Notes under the pieces: model-generated
Told to the model about the DNA's origin: nothing
Database searches by the model: none
What the model saw: the letters and a program-made list of their open reading frames with translations, nothing else
Position numbers and translations under genes: made by a program
Source of the DNA: an uncultured Clostridia bacterium
GTDB taxonomy: Bacteria; Bacillota; Clostridia; Christensenellales; CALMFG01
Assembly (NCBI GenBank): GCA_937863465.1
Contig: CALMFG010000193.1
Location: 1 to 34,443, forward strand
DNA: 34,443 nt
Direction of reading: 5' to 3'
Shown here: piece after piece, positions 30,348 to 34,443 of the stretch
Position numbering within the stretch: the first letter of the stretch is position 1
Layout: each line of letters begins with the position of its first letter

Positions 30348-30772
30348 GATTTTTCAGTGAGTATATCCATCGCTTCAAGATATCCGATAAATCCCTTGCC
30401 CGTAATTTGCGCGATGCAGGCGTCCTTGGTCACCGAGTTCTGGCGGAAAACCTCGCGCTTTTTGATGTCCGAGATATGCACCTCCACAGCCGGAACGGTC
30501 ACCGACTTTAAGGCGTCCAGCACAGCGTAGGAATAGTGCGTCCAGGCCCCGGGGTTAATCACCATACCGCCAAAGCGCCCTTCACTCCGATGGATGGCGT
30601 TAATCGCTTTTTCTTCCGAATTGAACTGCACACATTTGACGCGCACGCCCTTCTCGCGGGCGTGTTTCTTAATCAGCTTAAACAGATCGGCCTGCGTCAG
30701 TCTGCCGTATATTTCGGGCTCGCGTTTGCCCAGCCGGTTTAAGTTGGGTCCGTTAATCACCAGTATTCTCAT
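30326..30772 (-). CDS. aroQ: 3-dehydroquinate dehydratase, type II
   Basis: A 148-residue enzyme that dehydrates 3-dehydroquinate to 3-dehydroshikimate, the third step of the shikimate pathway. NGPNLNRLGKREPEIYG includes the catalytic Tyr22; NPGAWTHYS and VEVHIS supply the substrate-binding Asn and His residues. It is the small, dodecameric type II form, unrelated to AroD. It begins three bases after the aroE/aroK fusion and is the last gene of the aromatic operon. The C-terminal Lys/Glu-rich tail overlaps the terminator of the opposite transcript. Confidence 0.97.
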   Translation of the reverse strand: MRILVINGPNLNRLGKREPEIYGRLTQADLFKLIKKHAREKGVRVKCVQFNSEEKAINAIHRSEGRFGGMVINPGAWTHYSYAVLDALKSVTVPAVEVHISDIKKREVFRQNSVTKDACIAQITGKGFIGYLEAMDILTEKSKEKERG

Positions 30773-30775
30773 CCG

Positions 30776-32077
30776 TCACACCCGCCATTTCTCGATAATC
30801 TGCGCCGCCGCTGTTTCGGCGTCGGTTTCGTTCGCAATCCGGCAGTGGGAAAACTTCTGGTAGAGCCCGATGCGCTCTTCATACAGTTTAAATACCGCCG
30901 ATTTGTCCTGCTTTAAGAGCGGTCTGGAATCCGCGTCCACATCGCCATATATCTGCTCCACGGGTCTGTCCAAAAAGAAGATGGCCCCTGTTCCAGCCAG
31001 ATGCTTCATGTTTTCATTGCGCTTCACCACGCCGCCGCCCGTGCAGACCACCGTATTGGTTCGGTTTGCCGCAGCCGCCGCCGTTTGGAATTCGATATCC
31101 CGAAAATGTTCCTCGCCTTTCGCGAACAGGGCGTGGATATCACCGAAACGCGCCTCAATATCCGCGTCCATGTCGAAGAAGTCCATGTTCAATTGCTCGG
31201 CCACTAGCTTTCCCACTGTGGTCTTGCCGCTGCCCGGCATGCCGGTGATAACGATGTTCGGCTTGTCTTGGCTGAGACTGTTGTAGATTTGCCGTGTCAG
31301 CCACCCGTCCATCGCCCGTCCCTGCCAAATCTCCTCGGCTTTCATGGCCTGCGCCGCCAGCATATAGAGTCCGTTCACCGCAGGGATGCCTTTCGTAATG
31401 GCGTCCTGCATCAGCCGCGTTTGCGCAGGGTTATAGATTAAATCCACCAAAGTTTTGCATCCGTTCAAAGCGTCCGCCGGGATGGGCGAAACGCCTTCTT
31501 TCGGGTGCATCCCCACCGGCGTGGTGTTGACCAGAATTTTGCCTTCCAAATTTAAATCCACATAGCCAGCGGTCTTAAACGGCACAGCAAAAGACTTGCC
31601 TGAAAAACCCCTTTCGGCAGATTCGGGGCTTCTCGAAACCAGCGTGATGCTTCCGGCCGCGTGATCGCTAAGGTACGTCAGCACGCTGTTGGCCGCACCG
31701 CCCGCACCTAAGACCACAAAATCTTCACCGGCTGTATCGATGAAGTTGGCCGCCAGCAATGCCCCAAACCCGTCATAGTCGGTGTTAAAACCTTTCAGGG
31801 TTTTTCCTTCGCGCAAAATCGTGTTGACCGCGCCGATGCGCGCCGCCCCGTCCGAAAGCGCGTCCAGATATTGAATCACTTCCCTCTTGTAGGGGATGGT
31901 CACATTGATACCGTCGTACGCGCCGTCCTTGAAGGATTGCATAAAATCGGCGAGTCCTTGCGTCGGCACTTCGATGAGGCCATAATTGCCGTCAACGCCC
32001 AGCGCTTTTAACGCCATATCGTGAATGGCCGGCGACAGGCTGTGCCCCAGCTTTTCGCCCAGGAGCCCCAGTTTCAT
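30776..32077 (-). CDS. aroE/aroK: Shikimate dehydrogenase/shikimate kinase fusion
   Basis: A 433-residue bifunctional protein. Residues 1-267 are shikimate dehydrogenase: GHSLSP (11-16), Lys64 in NVTIPYK, Asp100 in NTDYDGF, and the NADP loop GAGGAA (124-129). Residues about 273-433 are shikimate kinase: Walker A GMPGSGKT (279-286), DMDADIE with Asp304, Arg326 in FRDIE, TGGGVV and the lid SRPLL with Arg385. The two carry out consecutive steps, 3-dehydroshikimate to shikimate to shikimate 3-phosphate. Similar fusions occur in some clostridia. There is no stop or frameshift at the junction. The ATG overlaps the pheA TGA (ATGA). Confidence 0.96.
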   Translation of the reverse strand: MKLGLLGEKLGHSLSPAIHDMALKALGVDGNYGLIEVPTQGLADFMQSFKDGAYDGINVTIPYKREVIQYLDALSDGAARIGAVNTILREGKTLKGFNTDYDGFGALLAANFIDTAGEDFVVLGAGGAANSVLTYLSDHAAGSITLVSRSPESAERGFSGKSFAVPFKTAGYVDLNLEGKILVNTTPVGMHPKEGVSPIPADALNGCKTLVDLIYNPAQTRLMQDAITKGIPAVNGLYMLAAQAMKAEEIWQGRAMDGWLTRQIYNSLSQDKPNIVITGMPGSGKTTVGKLVAEQLNMDFFDMDADIEARFGDIHALFAKGEEHFRDIEFQTAAAAANRTNTVVCTGGGVVKRNENMKHLAGTGAIFFLDRPVEQIYGDVDADSRPLLKQDKSAVFKLYEERIGLYQKFSHCRIANETDAETAAAQIIEKWRV

Positions 32078-33195
32078 GCTTCGGCGTCCTCATGGCTCTT
32101 GTACATGCCGATGATTCTAAACTGCCCGCATCCCAGCTGTAACTGCCCGAACACCTTGTTGATGCGTTCGTCGTCCGACGCGGCCAGAAAATCGAGGTAG
32201 AATTTATATTCCCACGGTTTTTCAGGGATGGGTCGGGATTCCAGATGGACGATGTTCAGCTTGAGTTTATCAAACAGAGACAGCACGTGATAGAGCGCAC
32301 CCGGTTGGTTGGCCACGACAAACGAGATGCTGATCTTGTCGTTATGGACATCCTTGTCATATTCCTTCGCGATGATGACAAAACGCGTAAAGTTGTTGTC
32401 GTTTCTCTGGACGCGGTAGTCCAGAATGCGTAAGCCATAGAGTTTGGCCGCCGTTTCGCTGGCGATGGCACCGAAGGATTTATTGTTGGATTCCTTCACC
32501 TGTTTGGCCGCTGTGGCTGTGTTCTCGGCTTCCTTGGGGGTCATCTTGTTTTCCATGAGATAATCACGGCACTGCGTAAGGCCCTGCGGATGGCTGAAAA
32601 CGGTTTTGATATCACGGAGTTCGGCATCGGGCAAACCCATCAGGCAGTGCTTGATGCGCATCCGATATTCGCCCACCACGTGGCAGTCGAATTCCTCGAT
32701 GCGGTCGATGACTTCCAAAACCGAACCCGTGATGCTGTTTTCGATGGGCAGTACGCCGAAGCGCGCTTTGCCGCCCGCTACTTCCATGCACACGTCCTTA
32801 AACGATGCGACCGACTCGGCCACCGCGTCCTCGCCGAAAAATTCAGCCGCCGCCTGTCCCGAGAAGGAGCCTTCCACGCCGGGGTACACGATGCGGCCGC
32901 CCTGCATCTTTAAGAGCTTTAAGTTCTCTTCGCCCGAAATCTTGGTCTGCAATTCCTTGCTGATGTTCATCAGCGATGTGAAATACTCGCGGGTGTAGCC
33001 GCCGAGATCCTTGTTTTTCAGGCGCGAGATGGCCATATCGATAATCTCTTTTTCGCGCGGCCCGCTGTAAATCGGGATGCGGTTCTGAATCTTGAAATCC
33101 GCGATATCCTTCACGTAGCCCATGCGCTGTTCAAAGTTCTCCAACAGCGCCTTGTCCACTTCGTCAATTTTTGCCCGCAATTCATCTAAGTTCAT
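32074..33195 (-). CDS. pheA: Chorismate mutase/prephenate dehydratase (P-protein)
   Basis: A 373-residue bifunctional enzyme. Residues 1-85 are an AroQ-type chorismate mutase (MNLDELRAKIDEVD...), about 98-275 the prephenate dehydratase (YPGVEGSFSGQAA, PIENSITGSV, NNFTRF with the catalytic Thr-Arg), and about 285-365 an ACT domain with HLESRP, which in this family binds phenylalanine for feedback inhibition. It converts chorismate to phenylpyruvate. The ATG at 33195 is chosen because it fits the mutase N-terminus, has an AAGGGA SD and overlaps the aroC TGA as ATGA; an upstream in-frame start would add 17 unrelated residues. Confidence 0.97.
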   Translation of the reverse strand: MNLDELRAKIDEVDKALLENFEQRMGYVKDIADFKIQNRIPIYSGPREKEIIDMAISRLKNKDLGGYTREYFTSLMNISKELQTKISGEENLKLLKMQGGRIVYPGVEGSFSGQAAAEFFGEDAVAESVASFKDVCMEVAGGKARFGVLPIENSITGSVLEVIDRIEEFDCHVVGEYRMRIKHCLMGLPDAELRDIKTVFSHPQGLTQCRDYLMENKMTPKEAENTATAAKQVKESNNKSFGAIASETAAKLYGLRILDYRVQRNDNNFTRFVIIAKEYDKDVHNDKISISFVVANQPGALYHVLSLFDKLKLNIVHLESRPIPEKPWEYKFYLDFLAASDDERINKVFGQLQLGCGQFRIIGMYKSHEDAEA

Positions 33196-34274
33196 GGTTG
33201 TCCCTTTCCGTTTTTGAAAATTTCGTCCAATATGGTGATGGCGCACACCGCTTCCACCACGGGCACCGCCCGCGGCAGCAGGCAGGGGTCATGTCGGCCC
33301 TTCACCTGCAGTGTCGCCTTCTCTTTCGTTGTCAAATCCACCGTGTCCTGCGGCTTGGATATCGACGGCGTCGCCTTGAACGCCGCTTTCACGACGACCG
33401 GCATGCCGTTGCTGATGCCACCCAAAACGCCGCCCATGTGGTTGGTTCTGGTTTTAATCTCGCCGTCCAATACCGTCAACGCATCATTCGAGAGGTCGCC
33501 GAAACGCTTGATGATGTCAAACCCTTCGCCGAACGCCACGCCTTTTACAGCCGGAATGCCGAACACCGCTTTGGCCAATGCGCCGTCCAGTCCTTCGAAC
33601 AGCGGGCCGCCGAGACCGGGCTTTAAGCCGAAGATGCCGCATTCCACCACGCCGCCCACCGAGTTTTTATCGGCTCTGGCACCCTGAATGATGTCAATCA
33701 TCCGCATGCCCATATAATCGTCGATAACGGGAAAAGCTTTTTTAGCAATCGCTTTTTTGTCCACGGCTTCGCCGTCAATCGGTTTATCCTCCACATCCAT
33801 GATCTGCTTGATGTGGGCGTAAATCTCGATGCCCATGGGCGCCAGCACCTGCTTGGCCACCGCCCCCGCAAACACCAGCGGTGCGGTCAGCCGACCCGAA
33901 AAATGTCCGCCGCCGCGATAATCGTTGTGCCCGCCGTATTTGACAAAGGCGGTGTAGTCCGCGTGCCCAGGTCTCGGCGTGTCCGCGATGTTGCCATAGT
34001 CTTTGGACCGCTGGTCCTGGTTTTCAATCACCATGGTCAGCGGCACGCCGGTGGTGACGCCGTCCAAAAGCCCGCTGATGATTTCGGGCGTATCGGTTTC
34101 GTTTCTCTGTGTGGACCAGTCCGACTTAATCGGCGTCCGGCGCTTCATCTCGGCTAAAATCGCGGGCATATCGAGCGTGATGCCCGCAGGACAGCCTTCG
34201 ATGACACAGCCGATATGCGTGCCGTGCGATTCGCCGAACACGGTCACCGTAAATCGTTCTCCAATTCTAGACAT
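33192..34274 (-). CDS. aroC: Chorismate synthase
   Basis: A 360-residue FMN-dependent enzyme that makes chorismate from 5-enolpyruvylshikimate 3-phosphate. Signatures are GESHG with His17, RPGHADY with His104, the long DYRGGGHFSGR segment and the C-terminal GRHDPCLLPRAVPVVEA. Length is typical of the bacterial monofunctional form. The ATG has a strong AGGAGG SD (34280-34285, five-base spacer) and overlaps the end of aroA by eight bases. Confidence 0.98.
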   Translation of the reverse strand: MSRIGERFTVTVFGESHGTHIGCVIEGCPAGITLDMPAILAEMKRRTPIKSDWSTQRNETDTPEIISGLLDGVTTGVPLTMVIENQDQRSKDYGNIADTPRPGHADYTAFVKYGGHNDYRGGGHFSGRLTAPLVFAGAVAKQVLAPMGIEIYAHIKQIMDVEDKPIDGEAVDKKAIAKKAFPVIDDYMGMRMIDIIQGARADKNSVGGVVECGIFGLKPGLGGPLFEGLDGALAKAVFGIPAVKGVAFGEGFDIIKRFGDLSNDALTVLDGEIKTRTNHMGGVLGGISNGMPVVVKAAFKATPSISKPQDTVDLTTKEKATLQVKGRHDPCLLPRAVPVVEAVCAITILDEIFKNGKGQP

Positions 34275-34443
34275 AACTTCCTCCTAAAGCGGTGAAATCC
34301 TCCCAGAAGTTGGGGTACGATTTTTTCACCACGGTTTCGTCTTCAATCACTACGTCGCTTTCGCAAAAAGGACTAAGGGCCGCCGCCATCATGGCGATGC
34401 GGTGGTCGTTATAGGTGTTCACCCGTCCGCCCCGGGGGTTGCC
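34267..34443 (-). CDS. aroA: 3-phosphoshikimate 1-carboxyvinyltransferase, C-terminal part (5' end outside window)
   Basis: The last 58 codons of EPSP synthase enter from the right edge. The signature NDHRIAMMAAA, followed by VVIEDETVVKKSYPNFWEDF, is the C-terminal end of AroA, which transfers enolpyruvyl from PEP to shikimate 3-phosphate. The TAG at 34267-34269 lies inside aroC. It is the first visible gene of the aromatic operon; more genes may precede it beyond the window. Confidence 0.95.
   Translation of the reverse strand, partial: GNPRGGRVNTYNDHRIAMMAAALSPFCESDVVIEDETVVKKSYPNFWEDFTALGGSYV

Noticed and set aside
33196-33246. N-terminal extension of pheA by 17 residues
   Set aside because: It lies within the aroC end and does not fit the chorismate mutase N-terminus; the ATG at 33195 has an SD and ATGA overlap.
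1-34443. CRISPR arrays, insertion sequences, prophage genes and attachment sites
   Set aside because: I looked for regularly spaced repeats, transposase or integrase frames and tRNA-end duplications and saw none.

Overview
The window reads as chromosomal DNA of a Gram-positive anaerobe of the Firmicutes, most likely an uncultured member of the Clostridia with moderately high GC. The evidence is gene order (def-fmt-rsmB-rlmN-prpC-prkC-rsgA-rpe-thiN, the order known from Bacillus and clostridia), strong Shine-Dalgarno (SD) sites, many lipoproteins with Thr/Pro-rich linkers, GerMN-domain proteins and a DegV-family protein. I see no phage, transposon, CRISPR or plasmid genes. Nearly every gene is intact; only the two edge genes are cut (a DegV family protein on the left, aroA on the right).

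Layout. 1-4.2 kb: DegV 3' end, then a minus-strand pair (an L,D-transpeptidase-like lipoprotein and a polytopic membrane protein), then a plus-strand malic enzyme. 4.2-10.8 kb: a minus-strand series reading, in transcription order, xpaC, telA, arsC, a Crp/Fnr regulator, trxA, a secreted rhodanese lipoprotein and a large CoA-disulfide-reductase/rhodanese/TusA/DsrE fusion. I read this as a thiol, sulfane-sulfur and oxyanion stress module. The trxA leader can fold into a long stem that buries the trxA SD site. 10.8-14.3 kb: an SGNH-hydrolase lipoprotein diverging from priA-mrnC. 14.3-18.9 kb: a two-component operon (OmpR-type regulator, HAMP histidine kinase) followed by two GerMN-domain lipoproteins, resembling the actinobacterial mtrA-mtrB-lpqB arrangement. 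18.9-19.3 kb: tRNA-Glu(CTC) and, on the plus strand, an orphan promoter and intrinsic terminator that could define a small RNA of about 80 nt.

19.3-27.9 kb: the conserved def-to-thiN operon (translation start and stop processing, rRNA methylation, Ser/Thr kinase and phosphatase, ribosome-assembly GTPase, pentose and thiamine enzymes). rsgA lacks any ATG/GTG/TTG codon where homology says it should begin and seems to start at AUC overlapping the prkC stop codon. 28.0-30.3 kb: a plus-strand pair, an RluA-family protein that has lost its catalytic Asp, and a CapA-like lipoprotein. 30.3-34.4 kb: an aromatic amino-acid operon with overlapping genes, (aroA)-aroC-pheA-aroE/aroK fusion-aroQ, covering most of the shikimate pathway and the branch to phenylpyruvate.

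All functional statements are from reading sequence motifs; no database search was run. No gene-free stretch exceeds 300 bases; the longest are 2708-2937, 6651-6890 and 19054-19319, and each is described.
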